Shown here piece by piece: positions 49,201 through 61,572 of a stretch of 64,000 nt of DNA. The position numbers and the translations under genes are program-made. Origin of the DNA: Neckera pumila (taxonomy: Eukaryota > Streptophyta > Bryopsida > Hypnales > Neckeraceae); contig OZ018413.1 in NCBI GenBank assembly GCA_963969595.1, positions 7,314,211-7,378,210 of the forward strand, given 5' to 3'. The notes beneath the pieces are model-generated. The model saw only the letters and a list, made by a program, of their open reading frames with translations, was not told where the DNA came from and searched no databases. Position 1 is the first letter of the stretch; each line of letters begins with the position of its first letter.

Positions 49201-52200
49201 CTATACTATGACAATCAACTTTGTTCATGCCCATCAACTTGTATCCATTTAATAATGAAACTGTGTGATTCAGGAGTTTGAGAATGCTCAAGGCATTTGC
49301 ATTACAGGAGTGAATAAAGAGAATGATTTGAATGCCATTGAGCAGGTTGACTTCCCCAACTTGTTGCTTCTAAATATTGAAGCACTGAATGACTTGACCA
49401 ATGTTGCAAAATTGATTCAAAAAACACATCGACTAAAATTTCTTCGAATTACACACAAATCAAATGATATGGATGAGAGGGATTCCTTTTCTAGTTGCAC
49501 CAGCCAACTCACAACATTGTTGCAGCTTCAAGAACTTCAACAACTCACGGTATTAGAATTACAACACTTTCAATTGATGAAGACTTTTCCAAACACGACA
49601 ATTGAACACATACCCTTGAAGACGTTATGCTTACAAAAATGTCACAACCTCAAAGACATAACACATGAATTTCAAAATATAACATCATTGACATCAATAT
49701 ACATCCAAAGATGCACCAAATTGACATCTATTCATGCCACATTCAAAAATCTCAAGGCCTTGAAGGTTCTAGACTTTGAAGGATGTGAATCCCTTGAATA
49801 TATGCCCCTTGGATTAGAGAAAATGGTAATGTTGAAGAAAATGAACTTGACAAATTGTACGCAACTGAAGATTGAGAATTCGGGCCTTGAATCATTGACA
49901 TCACTTACTACATTGAACTTCAAGGGATGTGAACAACTCCAACAAATTCCGCCAGCTATTGCCAGCATGATATGTTTAGAGTGGCTTGGCTTTGAAGGTT
50001 GCAAGAAGTTGAGGGTGGGGCATGCATCATTTGAAAAGCTCAAGGCCTTAAAGTTTCTAGATTTTGGAGGATGTGAGGCATTGGAGAACATGCCCCACGG
50101 TTTGGGAAAGTCGACATCCCTAGAAGAGCTCTATTTAAATGATTGCAAGCAATTGAAGATTGGGAATTCAGAGCTGAAATCATTGACATCACTTACTACA
50201 TTGGGCTTCAAGGGATGTGAACAACTCCGACAAATTCCACCAGCCATAGCCAACATGACATGCTTAGAGTGGCTTGACTTTGAAGGTTGCAGGAAGTTGA
50301 GGGCAGGGCATGCATCATTTGAAAAGCTCAAGGCCTTAAAGTTTCTAGACCTTGAAGGATGTGAGGCATTGGAGAACATGCCCCAGGGTTTGGGAAAGTC
50401 GACATCCCTGGAATCGCTATATTTCAATGATTGCAAGCATTTGAAGATTGAGAATGCAGAGCTTGAATCATTGACATCACTTACTGCATTGAACTTCAAG
50501 GGATGTGAACAACTCCAACAAATTCCGCCAGCCATAGCCAACATGACATGCTTAGAGTGGCTTAACTTTGAAGGTTGCAAGAAGTTGAGGGCAGGGCATG
50601 CATCATTTGAAAAGCTCAAGGCTTTAAAGATTTTAGGCTTTGGAGGATGTGAGGCGTTGGAGAACATGCCCCACGGTTTGGGAAAGTTGACATCCCTAGA
50701 AGAGCTCCATTTGAATGATTGCAAGCATTTGAAGATTGAGAATGCAGAGCTTGAATCATTGACATCACTTACTACATTGAACTTCAAGGGATGTCAACAA
50801 CTCGAACAAATTCCGCCAGCCATAGCCAACATGACATGCTTAGAGTGGCTTGGCTTTGAAGGTTGTAAGATGCTGAGGGCAGGGCATGCATCATTTGAAA
50901 AGCTCAAGGCCTTAAAGTTTCTAGACCTTGAAGGATGTGAGGCGTTGGAGAACATGCCCCATGGATTGGGAAAGATGACATCCCTAGAAGAGCTCTTGTT
51001 GAGTGATTGCATGCATTTGAAGATTGAGAATGCAGAGCTTGAATCATTGACATCACTTACTACATTGGACTTCAAGGGATGTGAACAACTCGAACAAATT
51101 CCGCCAGCCATAGCCAACATGACATGCTTAGAGTGGCTTAACTTTGAAGGTTGCAAGAAGTTGAGGGCAGGGCATGCATCATTTGAAAAGCTCAAGGCTT
51201 TAAAGATTTTAGGCTTTGGAGGATGTGAGGCGTTGGAGAACATGCCCCACGGTTTGGGAAAGTTGACATCCCTAGAAGGGCTCTATTTGAATGATTGCAA
51301 GCATTTGAAGATTGAGAATGCAGAGCTTGAATCATTGACATCACTTACTACATTGATCTTCAAGGGATGTGGACAACTCCAACAAATTCCGCTAGCAATA
51401 GCCAACATGACATGTTTTGAGTTGCTTGGCTTTGGAGGTTGTAAGAAGTTGAGGGCAGGGCATGCATCATTTGAAAAGCTCAAGGCCTTAAAGTGTCTAG
51501 TCCTTGACGGATGTGAGGCGTTGGAGAACATGCCCCATGGATTGGGAAAGTTGACATCCCTAGAAGAGCTCTATTTGAATGATTGCATGCATTTGAAGAT
51601 TGAGAATGCAGAGCTTGAATCATTGACATCACTTACTAAATTGAACTTCAAGGGATGTGAACAACTCGAACAAATTCCGCCAGCCATAGCCAACATGACA
51701 TGCTTAGAGTGGCTTGGCTTTGGAGGTTGTAAGATGCTGAGGGCAGGGCATGCATCATTTGAAAAGCTCAAGGCCTTAAAGTGTCTAGACCTTGAAGGAT
51801 GTGAGGCGTTGGAGAACATGCCCCATGGATTGGGAAAGTTGACATCCCTAGAAGAGCTCTATTTGAATGATTGCATGCATTTGAAGATTGAGAATGCAGA
51901 CCTTGAATCATTGACATCACTTACTACATTGATCTTCAAGGGATGTGGACAACTCCAACAAATTCCGCTAGCCATAGCTAACATGACATGTTTAGAGTGG
52001 CTTGGCTTTGGAGGTTGTAAGATGCTGAGGGCAGGGCATGCATCATTTGAAAAGCTCAAGGCCTTAAAGTGTCTAGTCCTTGACGGATGTGAGGCGTTGG
52101 AGAACATGCCCCATGGATTGGGAAAATTGACATCCCTAGAAGAGCTCTATTTGAATGATTGCATGCATTTGAAGATTGAGAATGCAGACCTTGAATCATT

Positions 52201-55200
52201 GACATCACTTACTAAATTGAACTTCAAGGGATGTGGACAACTCCAACAAATTCCGCCAGCCATAGCTAACATGACATGTTTAGAGTGGCTTGGCTTTGGA
52301 GGTTGTAAGATGCTGAGGGCAGGGCATGCATCATTTGAAAAGCTCAAGGCCTTAAAGTGTCTAGTCCTTGACGGATGTGAGGCGTTGGAGAACATGCCCC
52401 ATGGATTGGGAAAGTTGACATCCCTAGAAAAGCTCTATTTGAAGGATTGCAAGCATTTGAAGATTGAGAATGCAGAGCTTGAATCATTGACATCACTTAC
52501 TAAATTGGACTTCAAGGGATGTCAACAACTCGAACAAATTCCGCGAGCCATAGCCAACATGACATGTTTAGAGTGGCTTGGCTTTGAAGGTTGCAAGAAG
52601 TTGAGGGTGGGGCATGCATCATTTGAAAAGCTCAAGGCTTTAAAGATTTTAGGCTTTGCAGGATGTGAAGCATTGGAAGACATACCCCACGGTTTGGGAA
52701 AGTTGACATCACTAGAAGAGCTCTTGTTGAGTGATTGCAAGCATTTGAAGATTGAGAATGCAGACCTTGAATCATTGACATCACTTACTAAATTGATCTT
52801 CAAGGGATGTGGACAGCTCCAACAAATTCCGCTAGCCATAGCCAACATGACATGTTTAGAGTGGCTTGGCTTTGGAGGTTGTAAGATGCTGAGGGCAGGG
52901 CATGCATCATTTGAAAAGCTCAAGGCCTTAAAGATTCTAGACCTTGAAGGATGTGAGGCGTTGGAGAGCATGCCCCACGGTTTGGGAAAGTTGACATCCC
53001 TAGAAAAGCTCTATTTGAATGATTGCATGCATTTGAAGATTGAGAATGCAGAGCTTGAATCATTGACATCACTTACTAAATTGAACTTCAAGGGATGTGA
53101 ACAACTCCAACAAATTCCACCAGCCATAGCCAATATGACATGTTTGCAACAGCTTGGCTTTGGAGGTTGTAAGAAGTTGAGGGCAGGGCATGCATCATTT
53201 GAAAAGCTCACGGCCTTAAAGTTTCTAGACCTTGAAGGATGTGAGGCGTTGGAGAACATGCCCCATGGATTGGGAAAGTTGACATCCCTAGAAATGCTCT
53301 ATTTGAAGGATTGCAAGCATTTGAAGATTGAGAATGCAGAGCTTGAATCATTGACATCACTTACTACATTGAACTTCAAGGGATGTCAACAACTCGAACA
53401 AATTCCGCCAGCCATAGCCAACATGACATGCTTAGAGTGGCTTGGCTTTGAAGGTTGCAAGAAGTTGAGGGCAGGGCATGCATCATTTGAAAAGCTCAAG
53501 GCTTTAAAGATTTTAGGCTTTGCAGGATGTGAAGCATTGGAAGACATGCCCCACGGTTTGGGAAAGTTGACATCACTAGAAGAGCTCTTGTTGAGTGATT
53601 GCAAGCATTTGAAGATTGAGAATGTAGAGCTTGAATCATTGACATCACTTACTAAATTGAACTTCAAGGGATGTGAACAACTCCAACAAATTCCACCAGC
53701 CATAGCCAACATGACATGCTTAGAGTGGCTTGGCTTTGAAGGTTGCAAGAAGTTGAGGGCAGGGCATGCATCATTCGAAAAGCTCAAGGCTTTAAAGATT
53801 TTAGGCTTTGCAGGATGTGAAGCATTGGAAGACATGCCCCACGGTTTGGGAAAGTTGACATCTCTAGAAGAGCTCTTGTTGAATGATTGCAAGCAATTGA
53901 AGATTGAGAATGTAGAGCTTGAATCATTGACATCACTTACTACATTGGACTTCAAGGGATGTGAACAACTCCAACAAATTCCACCAGCCATAGCCAATAT
54001 GACATGTTTGCAACAGCTTGGCTTTGGAGGTTGTAAGAAGTTGAGGGCAGGGCATGCATCCTTCAAAAATCTCAAGGCCTTAAAGTTTCTAGACCTTGAA
54101 GGATGTGAGGCGTTGGAGAGCATGCCCCACGGTTTGGGAAAGTTGACATCCCTAGAAAAGCTCTATTTGAATGATTGCAAGCAATTGAAGATTGAGAATG
54201 CAGAGCTTGAATCATTGACATCACTTACTACATTGAACTTCAAGGGTTGTGAACAACTCCAACAAATTCCGCCAGCCATAGCCAACATGACATGTTTAGA
54301 GTGGCTTGGCTTTGAAGGTTGCAAGAAGTTGAGGGCAGGGCATGCATCATTCGAAAAGCTCAAGGCTTTAAAGATTTTAGGCTTTGCAGGATGTGAAGCA
54401 TTGGAAGACATGCCCCACGGTTTGGGAAAGTTGACATCACTAGAAGAGCTCTTGTTGAGTGATTGCAAGCATTTGAAGATTGAGAATGTAGAGCTTGAAT
54501 CATTGACATCACTTACTAAATTGAACTTCAAGGGATGTGAACAACTCCAACAAATTCCACCAGCCATAGCCAACATGACATGCTTAGAGTGGCTTGGCTT
54601 TGAAGGTTGCAAGAAGTTGAGGGCAGGGCATGCATCATTCGAAAAGCTCAAGGCTTTAAAGATTTTAGGCTTTGCAGGATGTGAAGCATTGGAAGACATG
54701 CCCCACGGTTTGGGAAAGTTGACATCTCTAGAAGAGCTCTTGTTGAATGATTGCAAGCAATTGAAGATTGAGAATGTAGAGCTTGAATCATTGACATCAC
54801 TTACTACATTGGACTTCAAGGGATGTGAACAACTCCAACAAATTCCACCAGCCATAGCCAATATGACATGTTTGCAACAGCTTGGCTTTGGAGGTTGTAA
54901 GAAGTTGAGGGCAGGGCATGCATCCTTCAAAAATCTCAAGGCCTTAAAGTTTCTAGACCTTGAAGGATGTGAGGCGTTGGAGAGCATGCCCCACGGTTTG
55001 GGAAAGTTGACATCCCTAGAAAAGCTCTATTTGAATGATTGCAAGCAATTGAAGATTGAGAATGCAGAGCTTGAATCATTGACATCACTTACTACATTGA
55101 ACTTCAAGGGTTGTGAACAACTCCAACAAATTCCGCCAGCCATAGCCAACATGACATGTTTAGAGTGGCTTGGCTTTGAAGGTTGCAAGAAGTTGAGGGC

Positions 55201-55408
55201 AGGGCATGCATCATTCGAAAAGCTCAAGGCTTTAAAGATTTTAGGCTTTGGAGGATGTGAGACTTTGGAGATCATGCCCCATGGGTTGGAAAATTTGGCA
55301 TCACTAGAAAAGCTCTTATTGAATGATTGCAAGCAGCTAGAGATTGAGGATTTAGACCTTAAATCATTGACATCACTTACTACATTGAACTTCAAGGAAT
55401 TTGATTAA
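46245..55408 (+). CDS. PK-NB-ARC-LRR immune receptor copy B, complete, three exons
   Basis: Exons 46245-47888, 48060-49100 and 49274-55408 join in phase 0 (AAG|GTAAGT...CACAG|GAT and GAG|GTATGT...TTCAG|GAG) to give about 2939 residues. Residues 1-200 are helical and uncharacterised (NANQCKNLVHHLSNFVQRF), like the HeLo/DUF1221-type heads of plant MLKL-like kinases. Kinase about 210-470: Lys232 in NITKII, Glu250, HRD 329-331, DFG from 359, GTPIYIAPE; the glycine-rich loop is not recognisable. An aromatic hydrophobic stretch (about 515-537) precedes the NB-ARC: P-loop GVSGIGKTT 583-591, Walker B LDD with Asp664/665, GHPLSL 750-755, FLDISCFF 808-815, MHD 860-862. LRRs run from about 900 to the C-terminus, the last ~1840 residues being the 96-residue repeat. 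By family it should be a cytoplasmic NTP-dependent switch coupled to a kinase in pathogen sensing. No TIR domain. An additional upstream exon cannot be excluded. Confidence 0.9.
47889..48059 (+). other. Intron 1 of copy B (171 bp)
   Basis: Donor AAG|GTAAGT and acceptor GTGCACAG|GAT, AT-rich interior with a T-rich 3' part. Removing it links the kinase exon to the NB-ARC exon in phase 0, and the upstream codons DIIDSSILLKCHGLDLK lead straight into the NB-ARC. Confidence 0.88.
49101..49273 (+). other. Intron 2 of copy B (173 bp)
   Basis: Donor GAG|GTATGT and acceptor GTGATTCAG|GAG, phase 0. It separates the NB-ARC exon from the LRR exon, so domain borders coincide with both introns of the gene. 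Confidence 0.88.
49891..55362 (+). repeat. Tandem array of 288-bp LRR unit, 19 periods (copy B)
   Basis: The ATCATTGACATCACTTAC marker runs from 49891 to 55363, 5472 = 19 x 288 with no net indel. The first units (49.9-50.5 kb) are the most diverged and grade into non-repetitive LRRs at the 5' side. Near the 3' end a three-unit (864-bp) block is duplicated: the KNLKALKFLDLEGC variant occurs at about 54066 and 54930, but once (about 11414) in copy A. The final 1.5 kb is virtually the same as the end of copy A. Confidence 0.97.
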
Positions 55409-55641
55409 CTGGTTGAAGTACAGCTGTCAAATTTGATGTTTTGAATTTTGTATGTTTGCAATATGTAGGCTTGAAGGTTGAATGACGTTGAAGGAGATAC
55501 TTGCGAGTGTTGAAAATCTTACAGTTAGAAAGGTTATTGATTGTGAGGATTTGCTTTGGATGATCATGTCGTAGAGCTTTCCTTTAGTTACAACCAGAAG
55601 TTGAAGAATGTACCTTGATAACTTTAATAATTGGTAATACA

Positions 55642-55952
55642 TTTTGTGTTGAATTTGAAAGAATTTAACGAATTGAAGTAGATTTTGCTTGCCACTGGCA
55701 ACATGTTTTGTTTACAGTTCCTAGGATTTGAGAAGCATTTGATGATGGTATATGCAACATTTGAAATTCTTAAAGATTTTGTGAATTTATCTTTTTGTGA
55801 TTAGAAAACTTGACATTTTGGGTAGAGATAATCCATTGATTGGAAGAGATTGAAGATTGTGTCACTAGAGCTTGATTCATTGACACCATTCACTATATCA
55901 TTGATTTTCAAAGGGTGTCATGTCTTGGTGGAATTGTGGCATGCCAATTTTA
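55642..55952 (+). pseudogene. Decayed LRR unit downstream of the stop codon (copy B)
   Basis: Identical in kind to 12130-12440: CTAGAGCTTGATTCATTGAC then TTCAAAGGGTGTCA after the stop codon at 55406-55408. Its presence in both copies dates the loss of the old C-terminus to before the segmental duplication, or to a later homogenisation. Confidence 0.7.
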
Positions 55953-56037
55953 AGCTAAATGAGTTACATCAATGGGCCTTCAAATTTCCTAGGTACTCTT
56001 TTTGTTTGCAGTGATTCACTTTAGTATAGGTTTTCCT

Positions 56038-56043
56038 AATAAA
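56038..56043 (+). promoter_or_regulatory. Candidate polyadenylation signal AATAAA, copy B
   Basis: Counterpart of the AATAAA at 12526; about 630 bases after the stop codon. No transcript end known. Confidence 0.3.
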
Positions 56044-58031
56044 TAAAATGAGTTTGAAGGTCCATTGATGTTATTCTTAAAATTAGTAATAGAGAGTAGA
56101 TGCAGGTCCAAACTTGAGAGTTTAAGGTGGTTGGGAGAAATACAAGCTTATAGTGGGACAATTGTATACTATGGTCTACCAATTCTTGTCATGCAACTTA
56201 AGCATACCAAATGTTCAAATTGTACAGTACATATATATTACTTTTGCACCCAATATTGAGTATTTCCACATGTCTTTCATTTCAATAGGGGACAATCATC
56301 AAAATTATTCCACATAAATGAGAATTATACTTGTCACAAGAGTTAGTCAAAAAGCAAGAACTACTTTAGTCCCTTGCAATCTTTTAGGAGTTAATCTTGA
56401 GCTAATCAAACTAACCAATCTAATTACAGGTTTACTAAACTAATATAGGTTTTCAAGCATGGAGTGATCTACCTATTATGGGTTGCATTAAAGACTTACT
56501 ATGAGGCCAACCTTCAAATATACCTCCTTCATTCACCAAAAAGACGCTTTGAATTATTGATGATGCATAAATCCTTATTGGCATGGCATGCCTAATGGCA
56601 ATTCTAAAAGAAGTTCATGCTTTGAAGTTATTTGCACAAACTCATAATGACTTTGTATGGAATTATCTTTCAACTATTTAAATTTGTTATGAGGTTTTTC
56701 CACCACAAGGGCAAAATAAACCAAGAATTGGGTGAATGGGAAGTGTATGTGACCTACGTGCCTTCAAGCAATGGACTCTTACTTCAAATAAGCTCCCAAT
56801 TGGCCCCCAAAGCCCTTAAATTAATCAATGGTACCACACCTAAAATCACCTCCTAGGCACCTTAACGTCACACAATCATCTAACATGAAGTCAAGATGAT
56901 TAAGACAACATTCCATGCTAAAATCTCCTTAAAATTCACATTTAGGGCTCCAAAATGGGCTAATTTGAGCCCTTAAAATTAATTGCAGCCCACTAGCCAT
57001 TACAACAAATACTAAAATTTCAACCATACATTGACCTCCAAATGAATTTTGCTCTTCAACCTACTTTTACAGAATCACCTATAAGATCTTCCTTCCAATT
57101 CTTCCAAGCTATTTAGGTTGGACCACATGCACTTGTGAGTTTAAAGATATACTTAATCTAATACCAATGCATGACTAATTGCATTCATTTTGCTTCATTG
57201 ACAACTATAACTCACAATTTATACAACAAACAAATGAATTCACAAATAAACATCCCATACATCACAAACATCACCTAATCAAAGAGATCAATTGACAGTA
57301 GTGTCTATGGATACTTAAGGACGGTAGATAATCTGCCTTAATCGCTCAAGGACTGAGAGTCATAAGTGGTCTTCTTCAAATTTTCAATGGCAAGTCCTTG
57401 ATAAGGTAGAAAAAAATTCAAAATTTTGTAAACTAGGGGCTTGTAGTTGACATAATTGTTGCATTTTATGATTTTCAAAATTTCAGTGTGAGAAGTATTT
57501 AAAATTTTACTTAGGAAATGTAGTCTAATAGAAAAAGAAAGCAAATCTACATTTTTTACAATGAAAAGAATAGTAGCGATGGTAAAAAGAAATTCTTAGA
57601 CATTTCTAGTCTTTACTCTGCAAAAACAAACTTGGTGTGGAGAAAAGAAATTCAAATTCATATTTTTAGCAATTTTCAAAATACAAGATTGAATTTGGTG
57701 TGATTAAAAATACAAATATAAATAGAATGGTTCCAAATTTTTTCAAGATGTTCCAAACAATATGCTAATAATATCAATTATTAAATTTCAAAAATTGACA
57801 CATGTGTAAATTTTGTAAAATTTTGTAAGATCCAATTTGGTCAATTTTGGCTTTCTACTCATCTGCTTCTTTCGTTTGAAAATGTTTACAAATATGAGAG
57901 AGTTTTTTGTTTCTCATTTTTTAGAGTTAAAAAATAATACATTTGCCTTAGATTTCATTATTATTTTTTAGAGGGTAAAAAGTCATTATTCATCTTCTTG
58001 TAATTTTTCACTGTAAAGTTGCATTTTTTTC

Positions 58032-58575
58032 GTATAAAGTTGATCATCCTAGGATTCTATTTTTTTTTTAATTATTGAAAATTGAGTCAAATAAAGGACT
58101 TCAAAGTCTATTTTAGAGAAAAAAAATATACAATTGTTCAAAAATAAAACTCTTCAGAATATATATTTTTTTTGAAATTCATGGACCATTTCTATTGCAA
58201 AAGGAAAACCGTACAGTGAACCAACAACAGCAACCTAGTGACTCTTCATAACTTTTGACTCATTGATCAAAATGGAATGATGTAAAGCTTTCTACGTATA
58301 TATAAATGTACAAAATCCATTTCAAATTTTTGTTTCTTAACAAAATAATTTTTTTTAATCTACCCAAACTGCCCATTTATAAAAAGAAATAACACATTAG
58401 ACCTTAACTTTTGGCTCATATTTCCAAACATCATAAAAGTTAGTGCACATGGAAGATATTCTGTGTCCACACCTTCTTTAAAGTTTGGGCCAAAAAATTG
58501 GAAATCTCTAGTGACATGTACCAATCCAAAATTGCTATATTGCCAAATTTAGCAATTTGGTCCTTTAGGGGTTAA
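58032..58575. mobile_element. TTAA-family relic E0, second copy
   Basis: Segmental copy of 14520-15063 with several substitutions, for example GGAAAACCGTACAGTGAACC against GGAAAACTGTACAGCGAACC. Confidence 0.65.
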
Positions 58576-58893
58576 ATTTTCCACATCCTATATTGTGAGC
58601 CAATGTGGTGGCTCACATATGTTAGGCTCAATTAATAAGAAACTAATCCATACATCTATTGCATTTGATTTGGAACTTTTATGAGACTTCAAAATGTTGA
58701 CTACAAATCACCATGATACCATCCCTCTCCGTTAAATGGTTACTCCAAAAATCTTCTATACTCTATTGGATGAAGTCAATAGGCTTGCTGGATCGGGAAT
58801 GAGATTTGTATCTCTTCTACAAGTGATTCTAACAATCAGAATAAAAAAAGTAGGGCTAGATTATTTTGATGACTTTTTGACATCAAAGGCCAT

Positions 58894-59832
58894 TTAACCC
58901 CTAAAGTTCCTTGACTATGTTCTCACCAAAAAAACTCCAAAACTACCATTTCTTATTTCTAAAACAAGTACCCCATTTTTGAAAAATATCATGTTAGGAC
59001 ACATGTAACCATACGGTCTTATAGTACTTTGGTTTGAGAATGTGTGGAAAAAATTTCGGAAATTTTCATCATGTAGATTGGAAGATATTAGCGTTTGAAG
59101 TGGCAAAAGTCCTTTTTTGGTCATGCATAAAAATCGGGCAGCTGCACTTTACAAGGTCAGATTATTATGAAAACAATTCTAAAATGGTTGTGCTTCTTTG
59201 GATTCATTTTTCAGGGCAAGTTGGCTACATGTTTGAAAATTTTCAAGTTATTTGAAATTGTACAACATATAAGAAAAAAATAGTAAGTAGAAAGAAGTAG
59301 AGAAGGATTCAAAAGACTAAATTGTTAAGAAGTTAATTATGGAATTGAAAAATGCCAATACCAATGGTTCCAATGTTGTAATAAACAATCTACATCCTAT
59401 AATTTTGTTTTTTCGAAAAATATTGAAAATTGAGTGAAATAAACGACTTCAAAGTTTATTTTAGAGTAGACAATCCATAACTGCCCGCAAACTAAAAATC
59501 CTTGTAATGTTTGACTCCTTGATCAAAATGGAATGATTCAAAGCTTTCCATGTATATATAAATCTAATAAACCAATTTCAAATTTTTATTTTTGAAAAAA
59601 GTGATTTTTTCTAATTTGCCCGGACTATCTGAATTGAGAAACAAACAACATATTTGGCCATAACTTTTGACTTGTAATTCCAAATGTCATGAAATTTGGT
59701 GCATATGAAAGATATTCCTCATCTCCATTTTCTATAAAAATTTCAGCCCAAAATATGCAAATCTGCAATCACACGTACTTGCCCAAAATTTCAATATTGC
59801 CAAAAAACGCATGTTGGTCCTTTAGGGGTTAA
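58894..59832. mobile_element. TTAA-flanked element E1, second copy
   Basis: Segmental copy of 15382-16320, same length, both TTAA ends preserved; about ten substitutions between copies. Confidence 0.75.
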
Positions 59833-60491
59833 GTGTCATTTTTTCAATCACTTTGATGTTGAGTTGGCATGGAAGTTGGCACCAACTTATCTTGATGATG
59901 TTTCACTTCACCATATTTACATGCCTTGAAGTTCTTGATGAAACTCATGAAAGTGGTCATTACAGACAATTAACTCTTTGTCTGTGATTTATTGAGTGAT
60001 AAGCTAAGAAGACCAATTTAACTGATTTTGGACTTATCCATGAATTATGGACAAATTCTAGTAATTGAAAATGTATTGGTTGACAACCGACACTTGTCTA
60101 TTTTTTATTCTTTTTAATTCATTTGAATCCAAAATAATGATTTTGATCCATTTAAACATCAAAAGTCAAAAATCTACATTTGGACTATATATACATTATG
60201 ATTTCATCATTCAAATGTAGATTCAATGTTATTTTTGGACTTTGGAAAGTGCAGAAGGGGTCTAGAATTTTTTTAATTAGTCCTTAATGTCTTTCCTCAT
60301 CTACGTTACTCATTCGATGCTTTGAAGGGTTTTGGCAATAGTGTCAAAGCATGTACCGCTCAAAATCTTGTTTCATTCTAAACACCTAGGTTTGATAGCT
60401 AGTTTGTCCATCAAGTCTGATCAACTTTGGTTTAGAAATTTTGAACATTCTATTAGATTGGATAGCTATGTGGTTTTTCCTAAGCCATAAT

Positions 60492-60962
60492 TTCTCTATC
60501 TATTGGTGGTTGTTACAATATCAAACATTCCGGTAGATGTAATTATCCTTATAGGTGACTTCATGGTCTCTATATTGGACTTGACGACATGGGGCTCCAC
60601 CAAAATCTCTTCTTTGGTGTCAAACATTGCTACAAAAAATCCTTGTAATCAAATTGGAAATACTGCAAATGAGCTCTGCTCTGTTCTAACAATGTTAGAT
60701 ACTCATTGAGCTACTGTATTGGGGTTGAAAACTGTGTTCTAATACCATGATCAAATATAATTAGTATATTAAAGAAAAAGGATACATGTTCAATAGAACA
60801 TGATGAATATATTCAGAATAAGATCAAGTAATCATGGTCTAAATCTAATTTGTCTTAAAAACCACCTGTAATCTCTAATTATCTACAGTATTAACATAGT
60901 GGATGGAAGTATTTATTTATGTGCTACAAGGTTATAGGCTAATATAATTTAGACTCTCTATT
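60492..60962 (-). mobile_element. Ty1/copia-type LTR and primer-binding-site relic, second copy
   Basis: Segmental copy of 16980-17450, including the TGGTATTAGAAC primer-binding-like site on the minus strand. Confidence 0.45.
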
Positions 60963-60972
60963 TTGATGGTAT

Positions 60973-61107
60973 GTATATATGTATGTATATATACATATAC
61001 ACACACACACACATTTATATATATACTTTAAATTTTTATTTTTTATTTTTTAATTTTTAATTTTTAATTTTTAATTTTTTTTTATTTTTTAATTTTTTAA
61101 TTTTAAT
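60973..61107. repeat. Low-complexity tract, second copy
   Basis: Counterpart of 17461-17595. The T-run and TTTTTAA blocks are arranged slightly differently near 61080 with no net length change. Confidence 0.85.
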
Positions 61108-61200
61108 TTCTTAGTTATTGCTAGTTATTACTACAAAGTTGGTGAATGATTTTACATTGTGATCACACTAAGATCACACTAAGATCTAAGTAGTGTAAAA

Positions 61201-61572
61201 TGTGACCAAGTTGATTAAGTATGTGGGAATGTTTAAGCTCATTATGACTTCCAATGCCAAAGCTATCATGAAAGAAGATTTATTTGTTAATCTCGTCACT
61301 CAAATGTGGGGTACCATGATGCCTCCAACAACCTCTAGTTCTACCTCTCTACATATATGAAGGTTGCAAAACTTGGTATTGAGATAGTGGTTGAATTTGT
61401 CAAAGATGAAAGAACTTTTTCAACTCTTGCCTTTATAAAGAATAAGTTTTGAAGTTGTCTCAACAATCATTATCACTTGTCAAAGGCATGCTAAAACTTT
61501 CTACAATTTCAATACAATCCTTCTTTGATGTGGCATTCACAGATTAAAAGATGAAGCGCCATCATGAAGAAA
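61201..61572 (+). pseudogene. hAT transposase C-terminal relic, second copy
   Basis: Segmental copy of 17689-18060 with the same stops and frameshift around the DERTFSTLAFIKNK block. Confidence 0.55.
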
